Source: Marinobacter sp. (GTDB lineage: Bacteria; Pseudomonadota; Gammaproteobacteria; Pseudomonadales; Oleiphilaceae). From it: a DNA stretch of 64,000 bases. Every line of letters starts with the position of its first letter. Position 1 is the stretch's first letter. Where the stretch lies: contig JAGYIS010000007.1 in assembly GCA_018402255.1 (NCBI GenBank), forward strand, positions 124,001-188,000, read 5' to 3'. The notes beneath the pieces were generated by a model, which saw only the letters and a program-made list of their open reading frames with translations, had not been told where the DNA came from and searched no databases. Both the position numbers and the translations under genes were made by a program. Shown here one piece after another: positions 13,819-21,686 of the stretch.

Positions 13819-14541
13819 ATGCCGAACAAAAAGGACGATGTATACGGAGATCACATCTCCGCCAAGTTCAATGATGAACTGACCGAGCTTAAAACCCAGT
13901 TTCTGAATATGGGTGGTCTGGTTGAAAGCCAGGTAGAGCAGGCGCTTCAGGCTCTGGTAGACAGTGATGGCCAGTTGGCGGAGCAGACTCGCCTGAAGGA
14001 CAAAGTAGTCGATGAGATGGAAACCAATCTGGATGAAGAGGCCATACTGGTTATCGCCCGTCGGCAGCCCACTGCGCGGGATCTGCGCCTGGTGATTTCG
14101 GTCATCAAGATGGTGGCGGATCTTGAGCGGGTGGGCGATGAGGCCAAGAAGATTGCCAAGATGGCCATCAAGTTGACGGAAGAAGGCCAGGCGCCGCGGG
14201 GCTATGTGGAAGTTCGTCACATTGGTACCCACGTGCTGAGCATGCTGCACGATGCGCTGGATGCCTTTGCCCGGCTGGATGCGGATCAGGCGTTAAGGGT
14301 CATGAAAGAAGACAAACGGGTGGATGAAGAGTACCAGGCTGCGGCCAGGGCTCTGCTGACGTTCATGATGGAAGATACCCGCAATATCAGTCGCTGCATG
14401 ATGGTGATGTGGGTGCTGCGGGCCCTTGAGCGCGTTGGCGATCACGCCTGCAACATTGCCGAGCATGTGATCTTCATGGCCAAGGGTGAGGATGTTCGCC
14501 ATACGCCGATGGAAGAAGCAGAGCGGGTGGTGGGCCGGTAA
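13819..14541 (+). CDS. phoU: Phosphate signalling protein PhoU
   Basis: A 240-residue cytoplasmic all-helical protein of two PhoU domains. It links the Pst transporter to PhoR and keeps the Pho regulon off when phosphate is plentiful. Metal-binding style motifs ERVGDEAKKIA (first domain, near residue 97) and ERVGDHACNIAEHV (second domain, near residue 204) are clear. ATG 13819 follows GGAG; an earlier in-frame start would overlap pstB with no ribosome site. It ends the pst operon. A palindromic repeat follows. Confidence 0.95.
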   Translation: MPNKKDDVYGDHISAKFNDELTELKTQFLNMGGLVESQVEQALQALVDSDGQLAEQTRLKDKVVDEMETNLDEEAILVIARRQPTARDLRLVISVIKMVADLERVGDEAKKIAKMAIKLTEEGQAPRGYVEVRHIGTHVLSMLHDALDAFARLDADQALRVMKEDKRVDEEYQAAARALLTFMMEDTRNISRCMMVMWVLRALERVGDHACNIAEHVIFMAKGEDVRHTPMEEAERVVGR

Positions 14542-14574
14542 CGCTAGAGTCTGGGAGTTGGCTGCTGTGCGGGT

Positions 14575-14654
14575 TGCCTTTACGGGACACGCTCAAGCCA
14601 TCCCTGGGCGCTCAGCTTTCGCCATCCATGGCGAAAGATAGTCCCGTAAAGGCA
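14575..14654. repeat. Intergenic hairpin repeat, copy A
   Basis: The outer arms TGCCTTTACGGGAC (14575-14588) and GTCCCGTAAAGGCA (14641-14654) are perfectly complementary. An inner hairpin CTTTCGCCAT (14616-14625) pairs with ATGGCGAAAG (14628-14637). It lies between convergent phoU and hinT. It shares the plan ACGCT ... GCCATCCATGGC with the copies near 60.1 and 62.6 kb, but its arm sequence is different. It may act as a bidirectional transcription barrier or RNA end. Confidence 0.7.
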
Positions 14655-14700
14655 CGACGGCACAGTGGCCATCCAGTCCATTGAGCTGGCTTCCCTGAGA

Positions 14701-15066
14701 TCAGGCTTGCTTCATTTTGTCCGTATACGGCGGCCAGCCCATCGGTTTGCCTGCCAGCAGGTGCAGGTGGATGTGAAACACCGTCTGCCCTGCATTTTCC
14801 CCGCAGTTCATCACCACCCGATAGCCATCTTCGGCAAAGCCCATGTCTTTGGCGAGCTTGCTGGCTACCCAATACAGATGCCCGACCACTTCCCGATCGC
14901 CTTCTTCGATGTCGTTGATGGTGGCGATGGCCTTTTTCGGAATGATCAGCAGATGCACCGGGGCCTGGGGGTTGATGTCCCGGAACGCCAGGCTGAGGTC
15001 GTCTTCGTAGACGATGTCGGCCGGGATTTCCCGGTTGATGATCTTGGTGAAGATGGTTTCAGACAT
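14701..15066 (-). CDS. hinT: HIT-family nucleotide hydrolase, HinT-like
   Basis: A 121-residue cytoplasmic histidine-triad protein; HinT enzymes hydrolyse nucleoside phosphoramidates. The triad HIHLHLL is at residues 97-103, and the N-terminal IFTKIINREIPADIVYEDD and APVHLLIIPK are typical. AAGGAG precedes the ATG at 15066. Its stop lies 46 bases from the palindromic repeat. Physiological substrate unknown. Confidence 0.93.
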   Translation of the reverse strand: MSETIFTKIINREIPADIVYEDDLSLAFRDINPQAPVHLLIIPKKAIATINDIEEGDREVVGHLYWVASKLAKDMGFAEDGYRVVMNCGENAGQTVFHIHLHLLAGKPMGWPPYTDKMKQA

Positions 15067-15107
15067 GATGGCTCCTTGGTTGTTGTCGGAATATGGGAAT
15101 CAGTCGC

Positions 15108-16403
15108 CTAGATGCGGTTTATGCCGGGCAGGCGGTTGAGGATTTGTTGCACCGGGCGGGGTAGCTGCTCGTCCAGGCCCATGGCGTAGCGGGCCACCCG
15201 GTTGCGGGCGAAGGGCAGGGCGCGAGCGGCGCCAAGGCCGAGGTTGCGGGCCAGGTGTACCGGCGGGATGGCGTTGCTGAACAGGTGGTAGAACAGGTCC
15301 ATGGCCAGCATCATGCGCCGGTTGGCGGGGCGCCGCTGGTGTTCATACTGGGCCAGCCAGCGCGGATTGGCCAGGTCATCGCCACTGCGCCGGGCTTCTT
15401 TGATCAGACCCTGCAGGCATTGGGCGTCCTGGAAGCCCAGGTTGACCCCCTGGCCTGCGAGCGGGTTGATGGTATGGGCGGCATCGCCCGCCAGCACGAC
15501 GCGGTTCAGCACGTACTGTTTGGCGTGTTGGCGGGCTATCGGGAAGCTGGCCTTGGCATCAATGTGGGTGAGTTCCGGCAATCTGGCTGGAAAGGCCCGG
15601 CGGATTTCAGTAATCAGGTCCTGATTGTCCAGGACCTTGAGTTCGGCCAGTCGGGCCGGGCTGTCGTACCAGACCAGCGAGCCCCAGGTTTCGCCCGGGT
15701 GTTGGTCGCCAGCGCTGTGCAGGGGCAGGAAGGCTCTGGGACCACTGGGGAAAAATCCCTGCCAGGTAATGTCTTCGGGTTGACCCTGATAGCGTACCGA
15801 AATCACCATGGCCTGTTGCTCGTACTGATCCCGGGCAACCCCGATGCCCGCTAACGTGCGTACTTTCGACAGGGCGCCATCTGCGCCAATGACCAGTTGC
15901 CCGGTCAGTTGGCTGCCGTCCTCAAGGGTCACGGTTGCGGCGTCTGCGTTCTGCTCGAGCGCCTGAATACCCTCGCCGGTCAGCAGGGTAACGTCTGCTT
16001 CGCGCTGGACCGATTGCCAGAGGGCATTCTGAGTGATGCTGTTCTCAACGATATGGCCGAGGTGTGATGCACCCAGCTCTGTGGCGCTGAACTCGACTTC
16101 GGTCATGGTGCCGGGTAGCAGTCGGCTCAGAGGATGCGGGGTGTCATCCCAAACCGCTAACCGGCGATAGGGTGTGGCGCGCATGGCCAGAATGTCTTGC
16201 CAGGCGCCAAGACTTTGCAGGTAACGCTCACTGCCGGCGCTGAGGGCCGATACCCGGATGTCCGGACTGGCGCTGGGGTCAAAGCTGGCTGGAGTCGCCT
16301 TGTCGATCAGGGCAACTTGGATGCCTTGCTGGCCCAATCCTGTGGCCAGCGCCGCGCCGACCATGCCGGCGCCCACGATGATGATGTCGAATGCTTGAGT
16401 CAT
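15108..16403 (-). CDS. FAD-dependent ubiquinone-biosynthesis hydroxylase (UbiH/UbiF/Coq6 family)
   Basis: A 431-residue flavoprotein monooxygenase expected to hydroxylate a polyprenyl phenol intermediate of ubiquinone synthesis. FAD motifs are IIVGAGMVGAALATGLG near the N-terminus, GADGALSKVR near residue 173, and AGDAAHTINPLAGQGVNLGF near residue 308. The HTINPLAGQGVN wording is closer to UbiF than to UbiH, but the ring position hydroxylated cannot be proven from sequence. AGGAA lies before ATG 16403. Downstream hinT follows 41 bases later on the same strand. Confidence 0.85.
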   Translation of the reverse strand: MTQAFDIIIVGAGMVGAALATGLGQQGIQVALIDKATPASFDPSASPDIRVSALSAGSERYLQSLGAWQDILAMRATPYRRLAVWDDTPHPLSRLLPGTMTEVEFSATELGASHLGHIVENSITQNALWQSVQREADVTLLTGEGIQALEQNADAATVTLEDGSQLTGQLVIGADGALSKVRTLAGIGVARDQYEQQAMVISVRYQGQPEDITWQGFFPSGPRAFLPLHSAGDQHPGETWGSLVWYDSPARLAELKVLDNQDLITEIRRAFPARLPELTHIDAKASFPIARQHAKQYVLNRVVLAGDAAHTINPLAGQGVNLGFQDAQCLQGLIKEARRSGDDLANPRWLAQYEHQRRPANRRMMLAMDLFYHLFSNAIPPVHLARNLGLGAARALPFARNRVARYAMGLDEQLPRPVQQILNRLPGINRI

Positions 16404-16480
16404 ATCCGGTTCCTGTCTGATGGCCTCAGTTTACGCGATGACGTCATACAGACAAGCAGCCGGGATCAATCCGGAGGGGA

Positions 16481-17029
16481 TCAGTACCCCGCGAGCGCAG
16501 ATTCCTTTCGGGTTTCCGGTTTTCGACGGTTTTTTTGCAGCCAGGCCGGTTTCTGGGTGCCGGGGCGAACGAAGCCCTGATGGATGACAACGGGCTGCAC
16601 CAGGTTCAGGAAGTCGGTGGTCTTCATATGAATGGATTCGGTGTGCGTGCCGGCGGCAAAGGCCAGTTCTGGCTGTTCGGTTAACACTTCGGCGCAGTAC
16701 ACCGTCATGCCGAACAGGTTGCCGAACGGTGGCATGGCACCCACTTCACAGTCCGGGAAACGATCCTGGAATTCCTGTTCATCCGCAAGATCGACAAAAT
16801 CGGTGTCCAGAACCCGTGATAAACGATCCCAGCGCACGCGCCAGGTGGCTGGCATCACCAGCATGGCCATCTTGCCATCGAGTTCGATAATGACGGTTTT
16901 GACAACCCGGTCACCGGCAATCTTGACGTGATGGGCCAGCTGTTGAGCCGTGAAGGCAGGGGGGTGAGACAGGCACATGTACTCGACACTGGCCTCATCC
17001 ATCAACTCTCTTAACTGCTGTACCGGCAT
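16481..17029 (-). CDS. YbaK/ProX-domain aminoacyl-tRNA deacylase-like protein
   Basis: A 182-residue protein with a YbaK/EbsC fold (residues about 15-140): PPAFTAQQLAHHVKIAGDRVVKTVII contains the conserved Lys, and GAMPPFGNLFGMTVYCAE matches the G-x-x-P-P-F-G motif. Such proteins hydrolyse mischarged aminoacyl-tRNA; which amino acid is not evident. The last 25 residues are basic and proline-rich and look family-specific. AGAGG stands before ATG 17029. Confidence 0.8.
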   Translation of the reverse strand: MPVQQLRELMDEASVEYMCLSHPPAFTAQQLAHHVKIAGDRVVKTVIIELDGKMAMLVMPATWRVRWDRLSRVLDTDFVDLADEQEFQDRFPDCEVGAMPPFGNLFGMTVYCAEVLTEQPELAFAAGTHTESIHMKTTDFLNLVQPVVIHQGFVRPGTQKPAWLQKNRRKPETRKESALAGY

Positions 17030-17201
17030 AGTGACAACCTCTTACCAGCAATGACAGCGGTCCGGGGCCGACGGCCTGATGCGCGGTTCGGCCGATGGCT
17101 CCGGTGGCGGCGCTGTTGTTATCAGCACCACCGCCATTAATGATCAGCTTAGTAGAGGTAACACAGAATGCGAGTAACCAAGTGTGTTGTTTAGATACCA
17201 A

Positions 17202-18035
17202 TCACTCTGTTTTGTACATGTGCACGTCCCGCTGCGGGAATGGAATGGTGATGCCTTCAGCATCAAACGCCTTTTTGACTTTCTCTTGCATGTCCCAGTA
17301 GTACGGCCAGAGGTCATCTGTAGCCACCCAGGCGCGGAACATCAGGTCTACAGAGCTGTCGCCAAGTGCGCCCACGCAAATTCTGGGTGCGGGGTCTTTC
17401 AGGGAGCGTTCGTCTTCATCAAACAGGCGTTGAAGAATTTGCTTGGCCTTGTCGATGTCGTCGTCATAGTGAATGCCAAAGGTCATGTCGCAGCGGCGCT
17501 TGTCGTAGATGCTGACGTTCACCAGCGTGGCATTTGAGAGGCTGCCGTTGGGGATGACAATTCGGCGATTGTCGAAGGTGTTAACCACGGTATAGAGGAT
17601 CTGGATTTCCGCCACGGCACCCAGGAAACCTTCGGCTTCAATGGTGTCGCCCACCTTGAATGGCTTGAAAATCAGGATCAGCACACCGCCGGCGAAGTTG
17701 GCGAGGCTGCCTTGCAGGGCCAGACCAATGGCCAGGCCAGCGGCACCGATGACGGCAATAAAGGAGGTGGTTGCAATGCCAATCATCGAGGCAACTGAAA
17801 TCAGCAGCATGACTTTGAACACGGCACTGATCAGGCCACACAGGAATTTGTTCAGGGTTGGGTCTTTTTGCCCAAGCTTTTTGTCGAGGACAGAAACAAA
17901 GCGATTGATCAGCCAGAGACCGACAATCAGCGTGACGACGGCCAGAACGACTTTGGGCGCGTAGACCATGATCAGGGCAATGGCCTGATCCAGCCACTGA
18001 GCGGCTTGTTCGTTACCGTTAAACAGATCTTCCAT
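17202..18035 (-). CDS. mscS: Small-conductance mechanosensitive channel, MscS family
   Basis: A 277-residue inner-membrane channel that opens on membrane tension and releases solutes on osmotic downshock. Membrane helices lie at about residues 18-45, 65-85 and the pore helix GAAGLAIGLALQGSLANFAGG (near 93-113, with the Gly/Ala pattern of MscS TM3). The beta domain follows (FKVGDTIEAEGFLGAVAEI, IPNGSLSNATLVN), then the cytoplasmic cage. AAGGAG precedes ATG 18035. It sits 20 bases after mnmH on the same strand, so the two may be co-transcribed. Confidence 0.93.
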   Translation of the reverse strand: MEDLFNGNEQAAQWLDQAIALIMVYAPKVVLAVVTLIVGLWLINRFVSVLDKKLGQKDPTLNKFLCGLISAVFKVMLLISVASMIGIATTSFIAVIGAAGLAIGLALQGSLANFAGGVLILIFKPFKVGDTIEAEGFLGAVAEIQILYTVVNTFDNRRIVIPNGSLSNATLVNVSIYDKRRCDMTFGIHYDDDIDKAKQILQRLFDEDERSLKDPAPRICVGALGDSSVDLMFRAWVATDDLWPYYWDMQEKVKKAFDAEGITIPFPQRDVHMYKTE

Positions 18036-18055
18036 TGGATGGGGCTCCTTGTTCG

Positions 18056-19168
18056 TTAGTATTTTTGGGGAAGGTGTCTGGACCGGGCAAACTCCCGAAG
18101 GCTATCCGGATTGCCTTTGATCAGAATCCTGCCCTGTTTGTGGCTCAATTGATAGTCGTACATCGGGTCATAGTAGTCGCTCAGCAGGGATTCGATCCAG
18201 CCATGGTGGCCGTCAAGTTGACCGTGTGACTGTTGTTGATCGAGCGCCTGTTCCATTTGATGCCGTAATCGTTGGTAGCGCTCGCCGCCCAGGCGTTTCC
18301 GGATTCGTTCCAGAGCGCTGAGCAGGTAGTCCCGAAAGTTTAGCCAGCCAGCCTCCTCTCCGTCCCTCGCAATGTAGTCTGCCAGCATACTCTCGACATA
18401 GTCGGCGCGGATGATGGCGATGCGTTCTTCCATCGTCTGCTCCAGCACCAGTAACGGGGACGCCGCCATGCGCGCGCGCAGGCGATCGGGTAAGGCGCAG
18501 CGGCCAACCAGGCGGCTTTCATCTTCCAGATACACGGGCCCGCCAATCTGGTGATGGGCTTTGAGCATGGCAATGGCGAGCCGGTTCTCAAAATCAATCT
18601 GGGACGGTTGCGGTGTCACCTGCCGGCCAAAACTGGAACCACGATGATTGGCCAGGCCTTCCAGATCGACCGGGTTGGGAAGGTCCAGCAGTACCCGGGT
18701 TTTGCCCGTTCCGGTGCGGCCACTCAGCACGATAAATTCCTGGCTCTCGATCAACTGATCAAGACTGTCGATCAGGAATCGGCGCAGGGCCTTGTAGCCC
18801 CCTTTGATAAGAGGGTAGTCAATGCCAGAGTCTTTGATCCATTGCTGCGTCAGTCGTGAGCGTAGGCCGCCACGAAAACAGAATAGGTAGCCTTCAGGGT
18901 GTCGGGTGGCAAAGCGCTTCCAGGCCTCTATGCGTTGCGCTTTGATATCGCCGGCTACCAGTTGGTGGCCCAGTTCGATAGCTTGGTCCTGACCTTTTTC
19001 CTTGTAGCAGATGCCTATCCGGTGCCGCTCTTCGTCATTCATCAGCGGTGCGTTTTCCGCGCCGGGAAAGCTGCCTTTGGCGTACTCGACCGGTGCCCGC
19101 ACATCCAGCAGAGGGATGTCGTTCAGGAACAGGTTGAGATAGTCATCGGTGTCGGGTCTGCTGGCCAT
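18056..19168 (-). CDS. mnmH: tRNA 2-selenouridine synthase
   Basis: Also called SelU; it replaces sulfur by selenium at the wobble 2-thiouridine of certain tRNAs, using selenophosphate. 370 residues: N-terminal rhodanese domain with the catalytic Cys in YLFCFRGGLRSRL (near residue 96), then a P-loop domain (VLSGRTGTGKTRVLL near residue 145). No selD (selenophosphate synthetase) is present in this window. Its start faces the methyltransferase gene across about 105 bases. Confidence 0.92.
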   Translation of the reverse strand: MASRPDTDDYLNLFLNDIPLLDVRAPVEYAKGSFPGAENAPLMNDEERHRIGICYKEKGQDQAIELGHQLVAGDIKAQRIEAWKRFATRHPEGYLFCFRGGLRSRLTQQWIKDSGIDYPLIKGGYKALRRFLIDSLDQLIESQEFIVLSGRTGTGKTRVLLDLPNPVDLEGLANHRGSSFGRQVTPQPSQIDFENRLAIAMLKAHHQIGGPVYLEDESRLVGRCALPDRLRARMAASPLLVLEQTMEERIAIIRADYVESMLADYIARDGEEAGWLNFRDYLLSALERIRKRLGGERYQRLRHQMEQALDQQQSHGQLDGHHGWIESLLSDYYDPMYDYQLSHKQGRILIKGNPDSLREFARSRHLPQKY

Positions 19169-19273
19169 ATCCGGGGATCGCTGTTGCTCAGGATGAGGCG
19201 GCAGTATACCGGACTGCCGATATCCCGGCCAAAAGGTACAATGCGGGATTCAATACGGCTACCGAGGCAGAGG

Positions 19274-19936
19274 ATGATGCCAGAAAAACTCAATCAGCAC
19301 CTTCAGAAGACGCTGACCCGCGGTCGTGTGGCTGAGTCGACCCCGGCGGGTTGCCCGGATTTGCCCCTGTATCTGTTCGATCCGTCGGTCTTGGAGGGGC
19401 CGTTGAGTCACGATGAAGCCCAGTCGGTAGTGGCAGAGCCCGCATACTGGTCGTTCTGCTGGGCCAGTGGTCAGGTGTTGGCACAATGGATTCTGGACCA
19501 TCCGGCACTGGTGGCGGGTAAGACGGTACTGGATTTTGGCTCTGGCTCCGGCGTGGTTGCTGTTGCGGCTGCCAGGGCAGGTGCCGCCCGGGCGATTGCC
19601 TGTGATATTGACCCGGCGGCGCTGGATGCAGCGTCGGCCAATGCGCGGCTGAATGGTATTGAGGTGGAGCTCTGCGCCGGCTGGGCTGGCCGGCCTTCAA
19701 CTCTGGACCTGATTACCGCGGCAGATGTGCTGTATGACCCGGACAATCGTCCGCTACTGGACGAATTTCTGGTATCAGCTGAGCAGGTCTTGTTGGCGGA
19801 TTCTCGGGTAAAGAATCTGAATAATCCGGGATATATCCGTCAAGCGGTTATTGAGGCCAGAACCTGGCCGGATCTGAACGAGTTTGAAGAGTTCAATCAG
19901 GTGCGGATATACCTGGCGCAGTCATCTGGCAGGTAG
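19274..19936 (+). CDS. Class I SAM methyltransferase (ETFB-lysine methyltransferase/PrmA-like)
   Basis: A 220-residue cytoplasmic methyltransferase. SAM-binding motif I is LDFGSGSGVVAVAAARAG near residue 86, followed by ACDIDPAALDAASANARLNG (motif II) and LITAADVLYDPDN. PEYWSFCW-type sequence (EPAYWSFCWASGQVLAQWI) before motif I is characteristic of the small lysine methyltransferases related to PrmA. The substrate protein is not identifiable. ATG 19274 follows GAGG at good spacing; ATG 19277 is an alternative. A regulatory-RNA terminator on the other strand lies 35 bases after the stop. Confidence 0.8.
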   Translation: MMPEKLNQHLQKTLTRGRVAESTPAGCPDLPLYLFDPSVLEGPLSHDEAQSVVAEPAYWSFCWASGQVLAQWILDHPALVAGKTVLDFGSGSGVVAVAAARAGAARAIACDIDPAALDAASANARLNGIEVELCAGWAGRPSTLDLITAADVLYDPDNRPLLDEFLVSAEQVLLADSRVKNLNNPGYIRQAVIEARTWPDLNEFEEFNQVRIYLAQSSGR

Positions 19937-19970
19937 TGGCGGGCGGCAACTGAGGGATAAAAATAAGGTG

Positions 19971-20000
19971 TAAAAATAAAGGGCAGCGGTAAGGCTGCCC
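19971..20000 (-). terminator. Intrinsic terminator of the CsrB/RsmZ-like RNA
   Basis: On the minus strand GGGCAGC and GCTGCCC form a 7-base stem with a six-base loop (19981-20000), followed by TTTATTTTTA (19980-19971). It defines the 3' end of the RNA described for 19971-20237. Confidence 0.85.
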
Positions 20001-20237
20001 TTCACAGGTGCTGAACCGCTCATCCTGAGCAGTTCAGATTCGGAACAGGTCGGCGCCTCCGTGCGCTTTGGGCAACAGCCTTGTTGCCAGTCCTTTTGTC
20101 CGCTCCGTGGTGCCAGCGTCCGAGCCAGCCTTCCAATTAGTATCCCTTAAGCGAGGCGTCCATGTGTCCTTGCCTCTCCCCACAATCCGTGCGGGGGTGC
20201 TTCCAGTGCGTCATCCATTTCCTTGTCATCCCTGACG
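19971..20237 (-). ncRNA. CsrB/RsmZ-type sRNA, probable CsrA/RsmA-sequestering regulator
   Basis: A gene-free stretch whose minus strand carries 16 GGA triplets in about 267 bases, the hallmark of RNAs that bind and titrate CsrA/RsmA. Several GGAs sit in hairpin loops: GTCA-GGGA-TGAC at the very 5' end (20225-20236), CCCCGCA-CGGAT-TGTGGGG (20178-20196), GCGC-ACGGAG-GCGC (20053-20066), and CTGAAC..GCTCA-GGA-TGAGC..GTTCAG (20011-20037). It ends in an intrinsic terminator. A TATAGT -10 (20249-20244) places the 5' end near 20237. A GacA/UvrY-type operator lies about 170 bases upstream. No protein frame with a ribosome site fits the stretch. Name (csrB, rsmZ or other) and expression are inference. 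Confidence 0.82.
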
Positions 20238-20243
20238 TTGATC

Positions 20244-20249
20244 ACTATA
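20244..20249 (-). promoter_or_regulatory. -10 element of the CsrB/RsmZ-like RNA
   Basis: TATAGT read on the minus strand, seven bases before the proposed RNA start. The -35 position has no good match to TTGACA, which fits a promoter that depends on an activator. Confidence 0.55.
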
Positions 20250-20406
20250 CCGAAGCCAACTTTACAAACGTGTGAACTGTGTACGCCAAATTGAACATGC
20301 AACTATCGGCCTAATAGTTTTTGCTTAAAAATCATTAATCTGGCGAACAGTAAAGGGTGAATGCTCACGTCTGCGCACGTTACACGGCTACAAGTGCTTA
20401 CAGCCA

Positions 20407-20424
20407 TGTAAGAGATATCTCACA
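20407..20424 (-). promoter_or_regulatory. GacA/UvrY-type upstream activating sequence
   Basis: On the minus strand TGTGAGATATCTCTTACA (on the plus strand TGTAAG-N6-CTCACA) matches the known TGTAAG-N6-CTTACA type of GacA box, and agrees with the UvrY site of E. coli csrB at all but one position as I recall it. It lies about 170 bases upstream of the GGA-rich RNA, a distance like that in csrB. It overlaps the stop codon of the VanZ-like gene. Confidence 0.75.
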
Positions 20425-20824
20425 CGGAGTCGGGCGAATCTCGCAAGTCTGCCTGGCGGGCGATCCGTAGCCCGGGCCAGGGAAGCATGCCGATGGCAAT
20501 GCCAAAGGCGTCTGCCAGTACATCCGCCATGGAAAAGTGACGGTAGGGCAGGGTCGCTTGAACCGCCTCCAGCATCAGGCCAAAGCTGAGCAGCGCGGGC
20601 GCAAACCACCAGGCACTGAGTCGGGGCCAGGCCAGCCGGGTGAGAATGGTCAGCTCGATAAAGGCAATGATGTGGTTGACCTTGTCGTTGTCGGACGACG
20701 GGATCGGGTAGCTGGCATTAGTTGTGGCCAGGAACAGGATCGCTGCGATGGAGATTATCAGGGCGGCTTGCCAGAGCCGGCGCATGCTCAAGAGGGTTTC
20801 AATAAGGTTCCGGGGGTGGGGCAT
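20420..20824 (-). CDS. VanZ-like membrane protein
   Basis: A 134-residue inner-membrane protein with about four hydrophobic segments. The pattern SSDNDKVNHIIAFIELTILT ... LLSFGLMLEAVQATLPYRHFSMADVLADAFGIAIG is that of the VanZ-like family (conserved D/K/H near the start, E-x-x-Q in the middle, D-x-x-A-N/D-x-x-G at the end). Function outside glycopeptide resistance is unknown. The last codons carry the operator assigned to the downstream regulatory RNA. Start 20824 is weakly supported; an internal ATG at 20785 is possible. Confidence 0.75.
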   Translation of the reverse strand: MPHPRNLIETLLSMRRLWQAALIISIAAILFLATTNASYPIPSSDNDKVNHIIAFIELTILTRLAWPRLSAWWFAPALLSFGLMLEAVQATLPYRHFSMADVLADAFGIAIGMLPWPGLRIARQADLRDSPDSV

Positions 20825-20918
20825 AAGGTATCCGGGCGTTGATGCAAGCTGTGGGAACGTTCACGACATGATATGCTTTGCACCCCGTTATTGTCATGGC
20901 AGCAGAGGCTTACCGGTA

Positions 20919-21668
20919 ATGCTCAAGGGAAATTTCTTTCGCGGACTGGGCTACCTGAGCGAAGGGTTCAGGCTGATTCGCCAGCCGGGTTTGCGGTTGT
21001 TTGTCATCATTCCTGTTGTCATCAATGTGGTTCTGTTCGGCTTGCTGTTCTATTTTCTGGCGGAGCTGTTCGCGCTCATGATTGCCGGTGCCATGGCCTG
21101 GTTGCCGGACTGGGCATGGCTGCAGGCGCTGGATTGGCTGTTCTGGATTCTCTATGGCGTGGTCATCCTGCTGATGCTGGCTTATGGCTTTGTCATTGTG
21201 GCCAACCTGATCGGGTCTCCGTTCTATGGCTACCTGTCGGAGCTGACTGAAAAGCATCTGACCGGTCAGGAAGTCAGCACCGAAGGCGGCTGGGCCGCCA
21301 TCGTCAAGGACATTCCCCGGGCACTTTGGCGAGAACTTCATAAAATTGCCTATTACCTGCCCAGAGCGCTGGGCCTGTTGATCATCGGGCTTATCCCGGT
21401 GGTCAATCTGGTGGCCGCCTTGCTGTGGTTTCTGTTCAACAGCTGGATGATGGCGCTGCAATACGTGGATTACCCTGCCGACAATCACAAGGTCAGCTTT
21501 TCCCGCTTGCGCAAAGATCTGGCTGCCAGCCGGTTGTCGGCACTGGGGTTCGGGCTGCCCGTCGCCCTGGCGGCGATGGTGCCGGTGCTTAACCTGATTG
21601 TTGTGCCAGCCGCCGTGTGTGGCGCAACGGCCTATTGGGTTCGGGAAAACGATTCAAATCAACAGTAA
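20919..21668 (+). CDS. cysZ: Sulfate transporter CysZ-like (EI24 domain)
   Basis: A 249-residue inner-membrane protein. The N-terminal GLGYLSEGFRLIRQPGLRLFVIIPVVINVVLF and the central NLIGSPFYGYLSELTEK motif are those of CysZ, which carries sulfate into the cell for cysteine synthesis. Four to six hydrophobic segments are visible. AGAGG lies before ATG 20919. RapA begins 18 bases after its stop, so the two may share a transcript. Confidence 0.88.
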   Translation: MLKGNFFRGLGYLSEGFRLIRQPGLRLFVIIPVVINVVLFGLLFYFLAELFALMIAGAMAWLPDWAWLQALDWLFWILYGVVILLMLAYGFVIVANLIGSPFYGYLSELTEKHLTGQEVSTEGGWAAIVKDIPRALWRELHKIAYYLPRALGLLIIGLIPVVNLVAALLWFLFNSWMMALQYVDYPADNHKVSFSRLRKDLAASRLSALGFGLPVALAAMVPVLNLIVVPAAVCGATAYWVRENDSNQQ

Positions 21669-21686
21669 CTTGCGAGCGGAGGTTTC

